Shown here: in pieces, positions 49,101-59,557 of the stretch
How the letters are laid out: the number at the start of each line of letters is the position of its first letter
Numbering within the stretch: the stretch's first letter is position 1
Assembly (NCBI GenBank): GCA_964030785.1
Contig: OZ034975.1
Span: 828,201 to 892,200, forward strand
Length of the DNA: 64,000 bases
Source of the DNA: Siderastrea siderea
Lineage: Eukaryota > Cnidaria > Anthozoa > Scleractinia > Rhizangiidae
Direction of reading: 5' to 3'
The notes under the pieces: model-generated
What the model was told of the DNA's origin: nothing
What the model saw: only the letters and a program-made list of their open reading frames with translations
Database searches by the model: none
Position numbers and translations under genes: made by a program

Positions 49101-49560
49101 TCTTCTTATACGCGCCATTGATTTCAACATGACCTTTGTCAACAATTATTAACTACGAACACATAGGGTGGTCTGCCTGTGCTTTGACACCCAATCAGAA
49201 CATGTTTTTCCGTCACGTGTCCACGCTTAGATGAAAACGACAGTAAAAGTTTTCTTCTGCAAATAAATAAATAAATATATAAATAATTCCACACAAACCT
49301 GTGTGTATTGGATACCTTCCAGACAGTAGAGCGCTTCTTGTTGGTGAGCAAATAGCCTGCACATAATAATTATCCAGGATAACTCCTTCAGACGCAAGCT
49401 TATCGATGTTTGGAGTTTTGATTTTTGAGCCATGGAATCCGACATCACTCCAGCCAAAATCATCAATAAGTATCAGCAAAATATGCAAAGGTGCACCATC
49501 GACTTGTAGCACAAATAACACAAACAGTGTCGCGAAAGCTGGCAAATATTTGAGCCTCAT
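39086..49560 (-). CDS. Arylsulfatase B-like sulfatase, gene B
   Basis: Exons 49299-49560, 42847-42933, 41793-42004, 41415-41626, 40593-40813, 40221-40480 and 39086-39304 give 490 residues, with splice phases identical to gene A. Signal peptide is about residues 1-22. Active-site residues: D33-D34, C71 and R75 in CSPTR (Ser in place of Thr, still a valid formylglycine motif), K125, H127, H212, D270-N271, K288. Exon 3 is two codons shorter than in A ([12 protein letters not shown]). It reads KFSLWEGG where A and D read KGSLWEGG. Intron 1 is 6.4 kb and contains several inverted-repeat elements and the 542-bp-arm hairpin. It probably acts in a lysosome or outside the cell like gene A. Confidence 0.93.
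40988..41129. mobile_element. GGGTTTACCTCGG MITE, intron 4 of gene B
   Basis: Inverted ends GGGTTTACCTCGGTGAAAG and (complement) GGCAGCTTTACACCATGTTA enclose about 140 bp. The same element occupies the same place in intron 4 of gene C (55151-55527), so it was there before those two genes duplicated. A younger copy sits at 59937-60080. Confidence 0.7.
42153..42343. mobile_element. TTAA-type MITE in intron 2 of gene B
   Basis: 191 bp with ends CCCTTTAAACCCCAATA and (complement) CCCTTTAAGCCCCAATA, flanked by TTAA at 42149-42152 and 42344-42347. A TTAA duplication fits piggyBac- or Kolobok-type integration. The matching place in gene C (about 56995) lacks it. Confidence 0.85.
43065..43485. mobile_element. 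Inverted-repeat element, CTGAGGGGG ends
   Basis: About 420 bp bounded by CTGAGGGGGGGCATTGGG and its near complement CCCAATGTCCCCCTCAG. The right half is rich in CCAAAAACCGAAAAAC. No clear target duplication. Intron 1 of sulfatase B. Confidence 0.6.
44035..45088. mobile_element. Inverted-repeat element, CGAGTCAAGTTCGAG ends
   Basis: Ends around 44045-44110 (GTTTACGTTTAGCACGAGTC plus repeated GAGTCAAGTTCGAG) are mirrored at 45005-45070 (CTCGAACTTGACTCGTGC, GAGTAAAC). The repeats inside each end are a tandem of the same 14-16-mer. No clear duplication. Intron 1 of sulfatase B. Confidence 0.55.
45432..47088. mobile_element. Inverted-repeat element, CAGGGCTCAA ends
   Basis: The left end CAGGGCTCAAAAAAGTCCC and the block GGGCAAGCAACTTTTCAGG are mirrored at the right end by TTGAGTCCTG and GGGCAAGCAACTTCTGAGA (in its complementary surroundings). 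A TA microsatellite lies inside. Ends starting CAGGG suggest a decayed hAT relative, but no duplication is clear. Confidence 0.5.
46066..46127. repeat. (TA)n microsatellite, 31 units
   Basis: 62 bp of uninterrupted alternating TA inside the CAGGGCTCAA element, intron 1 of sulfatase B. Confidence 0.97.
47759..48048. mobile_element. Middle MITE, TCAAAGGTG ends
   Basis: 290 bp with about 41-bp ends (TCAAAGGTGGCATGTTTGGC and the mirror ending GTCACCTTTGA). Each contains the palindrome GTTTGGCCGCCAAAC. It lies inside the outer element and directly abuts the hairpin element, whose target duplication uses its last bases. Confidence 0.7.
48050..49181. mobile_element. Foldback element, 2 x 542-bp arms
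   Basis: Two inverted arms of equal length (48050-48591 and 48640-49181) around a 48-bp loop, flanked by a perfect 7-bp duplication CTTTGAC (48043-48049, 49182-49188). The ends read CACAGGCAGACC. Reading both arms shows only about two differences (for example CCGCCACC against CCGCCGCC), so it is young. No transposase. It lies in intron 1 of sulfatase B; a transcript through it would fold into a 542-bp duplex. Confidence 0.92.
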
Positions 49561-50424
49561 TTTGCAGACTTTTACAGGGCTGGTACTGGTAGCTTTCTTG
49601 GCTGAAAAAACAAAGTCACTCGGTTTTCATGTGACTAATAAAGTTAAAGATTAACTACAACAACAATTACCGAATCACGAGGCAGACAAACACCCTTGAC
49701 CTCGTCGGGGATAGTAGGGTACAATATTTTTGCGCATATTGTCACGTACACCAGTCCCGGGACCAAAATAGAAACAAATTAAATTCAGATGAATAGTACC
49801 CCAGCCTGTTGAGCTAAAGACATGTTGATGCATTGTATCGAACCTGGTTGCCGCCCGGGTTTGTTAGTCGTTCTCTCACTGCTATGCGTATGCATGGGGA
49901 CAGAAAAACCTGAGAGGGCACTGGGGAAAGGCGGGCTCTCTTGAGCTCCCTCGCTCCTCACGCGTAGCCTCCGACACGCCTCCACTTCCTTTGCCATCCG
50001 CTGAACGCCTGCAAAATGCTATTGCAGCCATAAGAACTGGTTTGGCACGTGAAATAATCGAACGGTGTGATCACTGGGCGGGAATGGAGAAAATTTTCTC
50101 TTCCACCCGTGCTTGCCCACAATAACCTTAATTTGGCGCGAGAATATTTAACAAGTATTCCAAGAGCAGATGCTTATGGCAAAATAACCTATGAGGCGCG
50201 TAGCGCTGAGTCGGTTGGTATTATCATTTCACATCCAACGGTTGCATGTAGAGTAATTATTGGTTTACAGGAGCCTATGACCCAGGGGGCCCTGTTGTTC
50301 TATTAAATATCGTTGCTGAAATTTTTTGTCTTAATTTTGGACAAAACGTTTGCTTCTCGGCGAAAAGTTTTGCTGATAAACTGTATGTAGTAAAGCAGAA
50401 AGAAAGCTAGAAAATCAATAACTA
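49561..50424. other. 5' flank of sulfatase B
   Basis: Upstream region of gene B. It is similar to the 5' flank of gene C (shared CACCCTTGACCTCGT and GTACACCAGTCCCGGGACCA-type blocks near 49690-49760). Gene C has an extra MITE at that point. No further exon is seen. Confidence 0.5.
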
Positions 50425-50890
50425 ATGTACCGGTCAAATTGAAGCTTAAACATCCACCCCCGGGCATACCCCGGGCATTTGACTGTGCATTGTGCCCGGG
50501 GCGGGGTATTTGAACCTTGCCTTGGAAGGGTGAGGAATTTTGAACCGGGTTTATCTCTTGTTCTGGCGTAATACTCTTGTGGGTTTTTCGGTTTTTGCAA
50601 GGTTTGACGAATTTACAAGATAGAATTTCTCCTTTGTTAGGGAATAACTCTTTCAAAAGGGTCTTCAAAAGAAGTCTGAAGGTGTCATCGCGGGACATCT
50701 CTCTCTGAAAAGTGTGAGCAGTGTTTGATTGAAGACGAAATTTGTCTTTGAGGAGAGGTATTTCAGAACTTATTGGTGAGGCATTTGAACGGCTTTTTTG
50801 CCCCGAGGAGAGGGAATTTGAACAAGCCAATCTTCAAAAGTTCAAATTCCCGGGGGGGTGGACGTCGAAGCTTCGATTTGACTGGTACCT
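50425..50890. mobile_element. Inverted-repeat element, GTACCGGTCAAATTG ends
   Basis: The left end GTACCGGTCAAATTGAAGC with ATCCACCCCCGGGCAT is mirrored at the right by CGGGGGGGTGGACGTCG and CGATTTGACTGGTAC. Direct flanking repeats are not clear. Non-coding. Confidence 0.65.
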
Positions 50891-51084
50891 AACGGATATA
50901 AGACCGCAGAAGGGAAACTGTACATGTGAGCTTCGGGCCAAAAATGAGAACAAAAGAGGCATAAAAACTGAGAAAAGCAAAACAAATAACAATAAATTGC
51001 GAACGGTAGGATCCTGCGAATCACTGAATGATCGCATGCTTTCACTTTGAGTTCTGATTGGCTGAAGTGCGGCTGCCGCATGTA

Positions 51085-51960
51085 AATAGGGGCACCCAAC
51101 GGTTCATTTCGGGGAATATCTGTTCGGAAGGCCTAAAATCGCCTGAGATATTCGGATTCAGTTGCTGTGAAAGCTAGAGGTTTCTTTGGCGAAACATCAC
51201 CTCGGACTTTCGTAACAACAACAACAACAACAACAATAATAACAATAATAATAATATTTTTAGGGCATTTTACATAGTCTCAATGCCCTTACAATACTTA
51301 AAGGAAAGTTTAAAAATCTAGAAAAAGAAAAGAAAAATTTACAATACATAGAATAAATCCTAGAGAAACAAACTAAGAAAATCTAAAAATTTTATATGTA
51401 GAAAACTATAACCAATAACTATAAACTATTCTGTATGTAGAAAACTATTAACCATTCACAAATCGAAAAGATAGGATTTACGTTGTGTCTTAAAAATGCT
51501 TACAGATTACAGTTACGTAATTGTAAAGAAAGCGAGTTCCATAACTTGGCGGAGGCAACAGAAAAAGATCTATCCCCACATGAATTAGTTGAACATTTGG
51601 TAACCGATAAGTAATTATAGCTGGTATCGAGAAATTAGTTCGGAGATGTAAACAGGAGACTGTCCATTTAACGCCTTAAATGTCATCATTAGTTCCTATT
51701 GTTTTTATAAGGACAAATGTGTCGTTTAGAGCCCAAAATAAGGCCAGCTAGCATTTTCGGAGAGACATCAGGAGCTCGGAATTTCAGCGGATAGGATTCT
51801 GTTTCCTAAAAGTTTCTGCGTCCTTCATTTTCAGCTAAGAACGCCGAACTGATTAATCTGTACGAGCTTACACATGTATGCCTTTTAAAAGCTCTGACAC
51901 AATCTAAGAAAGCTGAAAATGATATTTCAAGTATTTTGTTAAAAATTTCTCGTTGGGTGA
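51085..51960 (+). repeat. Dispersed repeat interrupted by a LINE end
   Basis: Same repeat as 24530-24930 in the opposite direction. It is colinear at both sides but split after CGGACTTTCGTAAC, resuming at about 51707 with GGACAAATGTGTCGTTTAGA. Confidence 0.7.
51217..51706 (-). mobile_element. LINE 3' end fragment
   Basis: On the minus strand a broken C-terminal LINE reading (MTFKALNGQSPVYISELISR, then PPPSYGTRF and IFKTQRKSYLF-like text with stops) is followed by a 3' region and a TTG/TTA microsatellite (51217-51255). Typical 5'-truncated CR1/L2-type insertion. Confidence 0.7.
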
Positions 51961-52354
51961 CACTGTGCAAAATTGTGTTTACTGACGGGGCCCGGCGGCA
52001 CCTGCCCACCCAAACTCCCGACAGGTACCCCTCCGGGTGTGAAAATAATGGGGGTATGCCAATCTCGTCTGTATTTTTTCGCTTTACAAAACTTCCCCCA
52101 CACAGTGCTGCTGGCTGTAATTAGCAGATGAAGAGATGTGGGATCCGTCGTCCCTTATTTTTTTTCGGATGGGTCAGATCAATAAAGTAACTCGTTTTTG
52201 GTAACGATTAGTCAAACAACGACAAAGAAATTCTGGCATGGTTCCATTCACTCACTCTTAAAACCCAAAGCTGGCGTCACATCACATTCACACGAACATA
52301 ATTAGCGTGACACATCGAGCTCGAGCTCGGCTTACTCGCGCGAACACGCCAGCC

Positions 52355-52645
52355 ATGAAGAGGTCTAACCTATTGAAAGGCAAAGCGATGTTTCTCTTCG
52401 CCTGTACTGTCTATTTTCTCTCGGTCTCTTTACAGATCGCAATCAGTTCTAAACCCCTTCACATAGTACTGACTGTAATCGATGACCTCGGCTGGAGCGA
52501 TGTGGGATTTCAAGGACTGTTATCCACACTCCAAACATCAACAGACTGGCAGCTGAAGGAGTGATACTGGACAACTACCATGTACAGCCTTTATGTACAC
52601 CAACACGAAGTACCCTCATGACTGGAAGGTACCCCACACACACAG
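52355..52645 (+). pseudogene. Sulfatase exon 1 pseudogene, plus strand
   Basis: A start codon, a hydrophobic signal-like segment (MFLFACTVYFLSVSLQIAIS) and [19 protein letters not shown] correspond to exon 1 of the array genes. A single-base deletion near 52525 (11 bases where the others have 12) shifts the frame to an early stop. In the new frame [20 protein letters not shown] and [18 protein letters not shown] continue to a splice donor at 52645/52646. No matching exon 2 was found downstream on this strand. It is more diverged than A-D and opposite in orientation, so it is an older or separate sulfatase lineage. Confidence 0.88.
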
Positions 52646-53163
52646 GTGATCTGACTTTACACGACACGTTTTAGCTTTTAGTGACTTTTCCGGTAGATTA
52701 TAATTTCACGGCTCTCTGGAAAACCATTACGTATTTTTAAGGTGAATGTCACTTCGTGACCATGATGATGGTGATCGTGGAGAGAGTGGTAATGGTTGTA
52801 AAATACCTGTGAGGCCTTTTTTTTTTTACATGAAAAGCTTGTTTGTGCACCGCTAGGTTTTCACACCGCTACAGGCGTAAGGTAACCTGCGGGGGTGGAA
52901 CGGAGGAGAGAAGCCCAGAACTTTTTGCGGTGGAGCCTGGGTCAGTCGGTTTTGTTTGCCGAGCACTGTTAACTAGAAGAAGACGTAAGACTATTGAGAA
53001 GAGGAGACACGTACGGATCTACAGATCATGTTTTTCCTGCTTTCTATTGACGTGTATCTTTTGAAGTAAGTACTGTTATTCTAGTCGCCCCGACTGTGCA
53101 ATGTTCTGTACTCTGCAATTAAATGTTCTACAAAGTATTGGCGTCCTCCACTGCTCAAATGCT

Positions 53164-56100
53164 TTAGCTTCTCCATGGTCCCCAGTACCCTTTTTCACGC
53201 GCCATTTCCAGTGCCTTTGGATCTGCGGGTTTCTTTCCAGAAGGAACTAACCCCTTCATGTAATACTGCACTCTGTCCTGTAACTTCTTCACCACATCCG
53301 GGAGCTTCATGCTGAGGTCTACGTGCTCAGTTGGGTCAGCGGTTATGTTGTAAAGGGCAACCTTTATATTGTCACCAAATTTCTGCTGATAAAAATCAAA
53401 CAACAGAAAAAAAATTGCAGATCATTTCACTACATGCCAAAAACCTCAAGAATCTGTTAACCCTTTAAGCCACAATAGTGACAAGCACGTAATTTCTCCT
53501 CACAGTATCATTTCTTGACCAAACACACAGGTCATGAGAATTAAGAAAATGATCACTAAAGATGAGGTGTCTTGATGTGGAAGCAGATTCTCCCAACCAG
53601 TACCATAAGAAATACATGGAGAACAGTGAGGAGAACGTGCATGTTGATACTGGTTAAATAATGGAGTGCCATGGGGAAGAGAGAGCTTTAAGTTAATGGA
53701 ATGTTGGATCAAACACTGCTTAATACCAAAGCAACAAGACGTGCCCCAGTTATCTAGCCAAAGTCTGGAAGAAAAAGAGTCACAAGAAATCAAGACACGT
53801 CCCACTGAAGACCGACATAGACATGGAACAACACAGCCCTGCCCTTAACAGCAACACAAATCTAATACACTAAGTACTTGCTGATACCCACCCTCTTTTC
53901 CTGCCAATAACTCTAACATGATGTTACAAGCTTTAGGAAACATGCACCTTCTCAATGACATTTGAATCTCTCATGGCAACAAGAGGCTATTTGTAGCCTT
54001 CACTCGGGCCTCGCAAAAGGATCACAAAAGCGTGTTCAGATGATGATGCAATCACCAAACGATTTTGTATTCTCGTTCCCAGAGCCCGTGCGGCCTTACG
54101 ATCATGACACGAACAAAAAGAATGCAAGGCAAAACTTGACTCGTGGCCTCCCGCCCGAGTAACCATTCTAACATAAGCGAGTAATTTGCATTTATAGAAT
54201 AGTAATCTCCAAGGATCTACAAGAGCTTAATCTTTAATTCCTCTGACATAAACTTCCCACAAAGTAGTCATTTATCTTCATCTCCACACATGATTCTTGT
54301 ATACCATTGTACTGAGAATAATTGACAAAATCAGGGCATAAAGAGCAAGATTAAATATTTACAGCACGAGTGCTAATCAGACAACTACCTTATCCACAAG
54401 ATCTGTAAATCCAGAGGATAATTCCGGTGGCTTGTACCAGGTTAGATTGGGTGCATTCATCAACAGCTTCATGTCGCCAACACGAATTGCAATCCCCTCA
54501 TAGTAGTAATCATCAAAATTAGCAAAGTTGTTAAAGTCTGGTGGCACATCAATGTTGTGTAGAATCTCTGTTCTGGGTGAAGGAGCACCTTCAGATATGC
54601 TGTGCCATATGTTGAAACCATCCAGTGGGGAAACAGAATTCTCTTTGATGCCTAAGATGGATATTGTAAGATGCAGGTTAACAAACTACCTCTGAGAATG
54701 AAAATCAACTGGTCATGTGTTAAAATTATTGAGAAAACAAATGGAAGATACAAAATAAATTTACCTGCAAGATAGAGGAGGGTTGGGTACCAGTCTGTCA
54801 CATGAAACATTTCTTTGCACTTAACCCCAGTCCTCTGCAGCATTTTGCCATGAACAAAGCCCACGCCCCTGACTCCTCCCTCAAAGAGGCTGAATTTGTG
54901 TCCACGGAGGGGCCAGTTATATCCTCCAAACTCAGGAATGCCACCATTATCAGTTGAGACAATCAACAGAGTGTCGTCCCAAAGACTACAAGCAAAGGAA
55001 ACAGAAGGACTGCATAATTTGATGCTGTCATTCACCATACAATAGTGAATGACAACAAAGTAAGCAAAGAGCACTGTGTTGCAAGGGAAACCAAGGGATG
55101 GGAGATCCCCAAAAGTGTGTGCCTTAATGGGCAGTTCTCAATTCCCTGATGGGTTTACCTCGGTGAAAGAACCTGCATGACAAGATTTTCTTAGACTGCT
55201 AGCAGTCCCTTTCTGGATAGTCAAGAGGGCGCGTGAAATAGCCATGCAAAAAAGCCGAAACCTGGAGCGAACATGCGGAGGGGGCAGTCTTTGCTCTTGT
55301 TTTTTTCCTCGCTCTAATCTCGCAGCGCTGCTGATAACATGCACTCTTAGCTATTTCGCACACACCCTCTCTGCAATCCAGAAAGAGACTGCTAGCAGTC
55401 TAAGATTTTCTTTGGTTAGTTAACTATGATTGTGTCTGTGTATGTTCTTGCTTAAAATTTGTCATTTCCTTTGTTGTATATATGTTATCTGTGAGTTTCA
55501 CAGGTCCTAACACCGAAGAAAAACCGCCCTGATACCTCCCAGTGTCATGCCATAGACTATAAAAGCAGGAAGCAATATAACTACGACTGGGTACATGCAT
55601 CATCCTGTAGTGAATGGTGATTAAAACTAACAAAGCACGGAAGAGAAAAGGACATAACACAATCAAGGCAAAGCTTCACTCAAGCCATAGGATAGCAACA
55701 CTGCTAGACTTTTAAACTGATTTCTAGAGCACAAAGCAACTGGAAGTATAACTATACTATACTTCACCCTACTGTGGGAGGAGTAAGGTAAGGTAAAGTT
55801 GCACACGAGCCCACACAGGAGGCCCACAGGGCTGGAACTCATCCCTGTAGCAAGAAGCAACTGACAACATTGCTACTCCCCCTGGATGGGATGCTAATCC
55901 ATTGTAGGGTTTATACCCCCAGCAGTATGTTGCCAGCACCCATTTTATACACCTGGGTGAAGACAGACAATGTGGGATAAAGTTTCTTGTCTAAGGAAAC
56001 AACAGGATGGCAGGGATTGGGCCTCAAACCACTGACCATCAGATCTAAGTCCAACATGCTAGCTACTAAACCACTGCACCCCCACTACCCTGGAAGGGGA

Positions 56101-59100
56101 CGCAATCTGTAAGGTTCATTGATTCCAATTTTTGTTTCTGGAAAAACAAAGAAACAGATCAAAGTTTCTTCTCTGAGAAAACAACAAGGGAAGAAAATGG
56201 GTTTGAATCATTGATTTTCATATTGAGTGACCAGAGATTTGAATGACAACTCACCCAGCCTGTTTCATAGCTTGGGTGACATTTCCTATTGCTTCATCCA
56301 CAATATCAGCCATTGCAGCATAATACCTTCTTGCTGTGTTGTTAATAAATTGATACTTATCGACGTATTCCTGTGGAGCTTGTAATGGGTCATGCACATT
56401 TTGAAATGGTAGATACAAAAACAAGGGTCTTGAGGCATTGTGGGATAGGATGACATCCTGTGCTTGCTGGTAAAAAAAGGAAAATGAGTAATTTTTAAAT
56501 CAAATTAACTTAACAATTTTTGAAAATCTTGATGCATCTTTCCACAGGGAACCCACCATACTCTCATTAAAGGTGTATGTACTTATGACACAACAACTTT
56601 CCTCTTGATAAATTTAAAAGGATCATAACCTTAGCAAAAAGCCTGGCTGAATAAACTCCTCCTTTATCTTTAACAGGCTTCTCATTATCCCGCAAATCAA
56701 GAATGCCCAGTCGGTTATGTTTAAAGTGGTCTTCAGCACCCAAGTAGAATCCATAAAATGAATCAAACCCGCGGTACGTTGGGGTGTAAGGCCATTTGAA
56801 AAAACCAAGATGCCACTTTCCAACCATATGTGTTGAGTATCCTGTTAAGAAATAAAGATTACGGAGTGCTATCAGCAATTTTTTAAACACAATCAACTAA
56901 ATTTAATTTAATTACAGTGAATTATCATTAGCAATAATATTATGTCTACAGATTAGCAGGTCCCCAAGAGTGTTAAAGATGCCATGCATGTATATGCTAA
57001 AATTGTTTAAAAAACTACATTTGTAAGGGGGTGGGGACGGTGGGCTGGGAGCCCAAGAGAAAAGGAACAAAAAGTCTACAGCAGGGCAAGAGAGAGAAAG
57101 GGAATGGGATTCCCAAAGCGGCAGCAAGTAGGAGAAGATAGCATTTGGTGACATAGGCACTCTGTATAAAGACCTATTTTATTATTATTAAATAAATTTT
57201 ATAAAAATTGCCAAAAAGCAGAAGACACCATAAAAGGAATGGGAACTGCACCTTCCCTCCTAAACAAGATTGCGTTACTGTTGCAATATGTGGCAGTTCA
57301 AGACACTAAATTCCGATGTTTTTATTTTTATTCAAGGCTAATTTACACACTGCGATTTGTTGGGCCGATTTGTCGGCCACGACAAATCAGGGAGGGAATC
57401 GGCGTGTGTGAATAGCAATCCAACTAGCGTGCAACTCCAATCCGACAAGTTGGCTGATTCAGAAAAATCTGTGACCACTTCACAGATTTTCGCGAGTCGG
57501 GCCCTATTTTAAGAATGAAAACGTAACCTGCAAAAGAATTGGTGCAAAACAAATTATATCTGCAGTATTTTAGTTGAAAACAAACTGGCAGTTAGTTTTT
57601 TTCACCTAAAATACTACAGATATAATTTGATTTACTATCTGTCACCTACCATTTTGTTTTCCAAAATGTTTCATAGAAAAGTTCTGACTATAAATAATGC
57701 ATGTGCTGTGCTTGCACTGTACATAAACCGATTCGCTTCCCAATGATATGACAGGCTGACATATCACAGCATGTAAATTGGCCTTAAAATAGATTCAAAT
57801 CTCTATTATTTTTAAGCTTAGGGGATACCCAAGGCTCAGCAACAGGTCTCTGGAGGGTTAAAAACAGTCTGACATGCAGTAATGGCAATTATTTATATTG
57901 AAAGAAGTTCATTACCAGCTTCCTTGAGTTTCTGTGGCAAGATAGTGAAATTAAGTGGCAGTCCATATGGCTCTTCAGGGCCTATTACTTCATGTTGTAA
58001 GCCTGATAACAAAATTATTCATCAATGTACATCATCATAAAATCAAAAATCATACCCCAACAATTTGGGGAAGAAACCCATTTTCAGTTACCCTGTGTGC
58101 ATCAATAGGCTTCTGTGCATTTACATGCAAATTTCAGATTATAAGCAAAAAACGAAACAGAAATCGACTAGCTTCTCAGCTATACAAGTACACCAAGCGA
58201 CCTGCACAAGAAATCAAACGTGACATGTAACGTGCCTACACGCGCTACATGCAATTTTTTTTTTTGGCCTTAAGCCTCCTGATGTTACTCAATCAAAAAG
58301 ACTGTAAAGGCTGCTGACAAAATTTTTAAACAATTTAAGGGGGAGACTCTTAACTACAGATCTGGTGTTGTTGCTAAGGGATTTTTGTGGATGGTATTTT
58401 GTCATATGCTGTTCTGCAGCATTTTATGCTGCTAGATTGGTGAAATGTATGAGGATGGGCATCTGAATTTTAAAAATTGATTGTTTTGCAAGTGCATAGC
58501 TAGTGCCAGTCCCCGACTGCGCATTAAAAAGAAAAATCCCTAAACCTCAGAGGAGGGGAAGTAGATATCCAATTTTTGTTCACAAATCGGAAATAATTTA
58601 GCCTTCTTTATAATCTGACGTAAGCATTTAATGTTATTACAAAGAAAAGAAAAACTACAGTACAAAATATATAAATACACGCACATATGACATCATATCT
58701 TCTACAATAACGCAAATTTCAAGAAATCGATACATCAAGTTTTGTATCTTTTTTTTTTTTTTTTTTTGTATTTTATTTCAAGTATCTTGATGATCATTAA
58801 ATACTGGCACTGTTTTCAATAACCAAAACTATATGCCGTTTGAGTTGACCTGCCAAATATATTCAGCGCTTTCAATAAGCACCGACGGCCGACGAAAAGC
58901 GTCGGCTATTTCGCTTGGAAAAGTCGGCTACTTTTTGCCTCGAATTAAAGTAATTAAAGGAAGACTGTTTCAAACTCTTGTTCATACAGGCGGTTACTCC
59001 ACTCAAACCAGCTGCCTACTTCAAATTTTATTGAAACCCCTGTATATTTGTAACTCAACCTCTCCCATGGAACAAACATAGCAAAGCAGCTTGCAGCTTA

Positions 59101-59557
59101 TTTGTGGAAGTTAGGGTTACCAAGATATGACGATTTAATAGGAACTTTCGATCAGTTCCATAGCAACAATAATTATGGAAGTTAAGAGTCTCCCCCCTTA
59201 ACTCAACAGCAATCTCGTACCTAGAGTTCTCGATTGACACAAAAGTAAAAATTTCTTCTGCAAATAATAAAGATAAATAAAAATTTCAGACAAACCTGTG
59301 TGTATTGGATACCTCCCAGTCAGTAGGGCGCTTCTTGTTGGAGTGCAAACAGGTTGCACATAATAATTATCCAAGATTACTCCTTCAGACGCAAGCTTAT
59401 CCATGTTTGGAGTTTTGATTTTTGATCCGTGGAAGCCAACATCACTCCAGCCAAAATCATCTATAACTATCAGCAAGATATGCAAGGGTGCACCACCTAC
59501 TTGTAGCACAAATAACGCAAACAGTGTTGCAAAAATTGACAAACATTTGAGCCTCAT
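53164..59557 (-). CDS. Arylsulfatase B-like sulfatase, gene C
   Basis: Exons 59296-59557, 57916-58002, 56630-56841, 56255-56466, 54765-54985, 54389-54651 and 53164-53382 give 491 residues with the phases of A and B. The start is the ATG at 59557 (MRLKCLSIF); an in-frame GTG slightly upstream is not used. Signal peptide is about residues 1-22. C71 and R75 (CTPTR), GKWHLG, STDNGG and the active-site histidine (NVHDP) are present. It reads KFSLFEGG, Phe in place of Trp. Exon 6 is one codon longer with an unusual [14 protein letters not shown] stretch. Intron 1 is only 1.3 kb and is mostly one TTAA-type element, so it is close to the ancestral size. Confidence 0.93.
53461..53653. mobile_element. 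TTAA-type MITE in intron 6 of gene C
   Basis: Starts CCCTTTAAGCCACAATAGTG, the same family as 42153-42343, with TTAA at 53457-53460 and 53654-53657. The right end is shortened (TGATACTGG). The corresponding place in gene B (about 39380) reads CTATTAATGGAGTG, an empty TTAA site. Confidence 0.85.
55191..55403. mobile_element. MITE with TTAGACTGCTAGCAGTC ends, gene C intron 4
   Basis: 213 bp. About 30-bp ends TTAGACTGCTAGCAGTC plus CCTTTCTGGAT are mirrored at the right. Duplication GATTTTC at 55184-55190 and 55404-55410. It is inserted into the older GGGTTTACC element (55151-55527). The equivalent copy in gene B reads GCAAGATCTTCTTTGG without it. Confidence 0.9.
55785..56090 (-). mobile_element. 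tRNA-derived SINE
   Basis: On the minus strand it starts GGGGGTGCAGTGGTTTAGTA, has a B-box-like GGTTTGAGGCC, and continues into a body with ACAATGGATTAGCATCCC and GGGGGAGTAGCA. A 5'-truncated relative is at 1807-1946. It lies in intron 4 of sulfatase C. Confidence 0.65.
57333..57786. mobile_element. TIR element AGGCTAATTTACAC, gene C intron 2
   Basis: About 454 bp. AAGGCTAATTTACACACTG at the left is mirrored by GTAAATTGGCCTT at the right. In gene B the same intron reads TTTTTATTAAAATAGATT with no insert (about 42705), so the insertion came after duplication. GGC ends hint at Harbinger, but the duplication has decayed. Confidence 0.75.
58339..59197. mobile_element. TTAA-type TIR element, gene C intron 1
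   Basis: 859 bp with ends GGGGGAGACTCTTAACT and (complement) GGGGGGAGACTCTTAACTTC, flanked by TTAA (58335-58338, 59198-59201). It contains a T run near 58750. It makes up most of the 1.3-kb intron 1 of sulfatase C. Confidence 0.85.

Larger units (their letters stand above)
47697..49244. mobile_element. Outer TIR element of a nested stack
   Basis: Ends ACTGTCACATCGTTTTCATC and (complement) ACTGTCGTTTTCATCTAAGC continue in mirror through GGACACGTGA and AACATGTTTT. AAAAGT flanks both ends (47691-47696, 49245-49250). The same target context, CAAAAGTAAAAATTTCTTC, is present unfilled beside exon 1 of sulfatase C (about 59243). It contains the next two elements. Confidence 0.7.
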
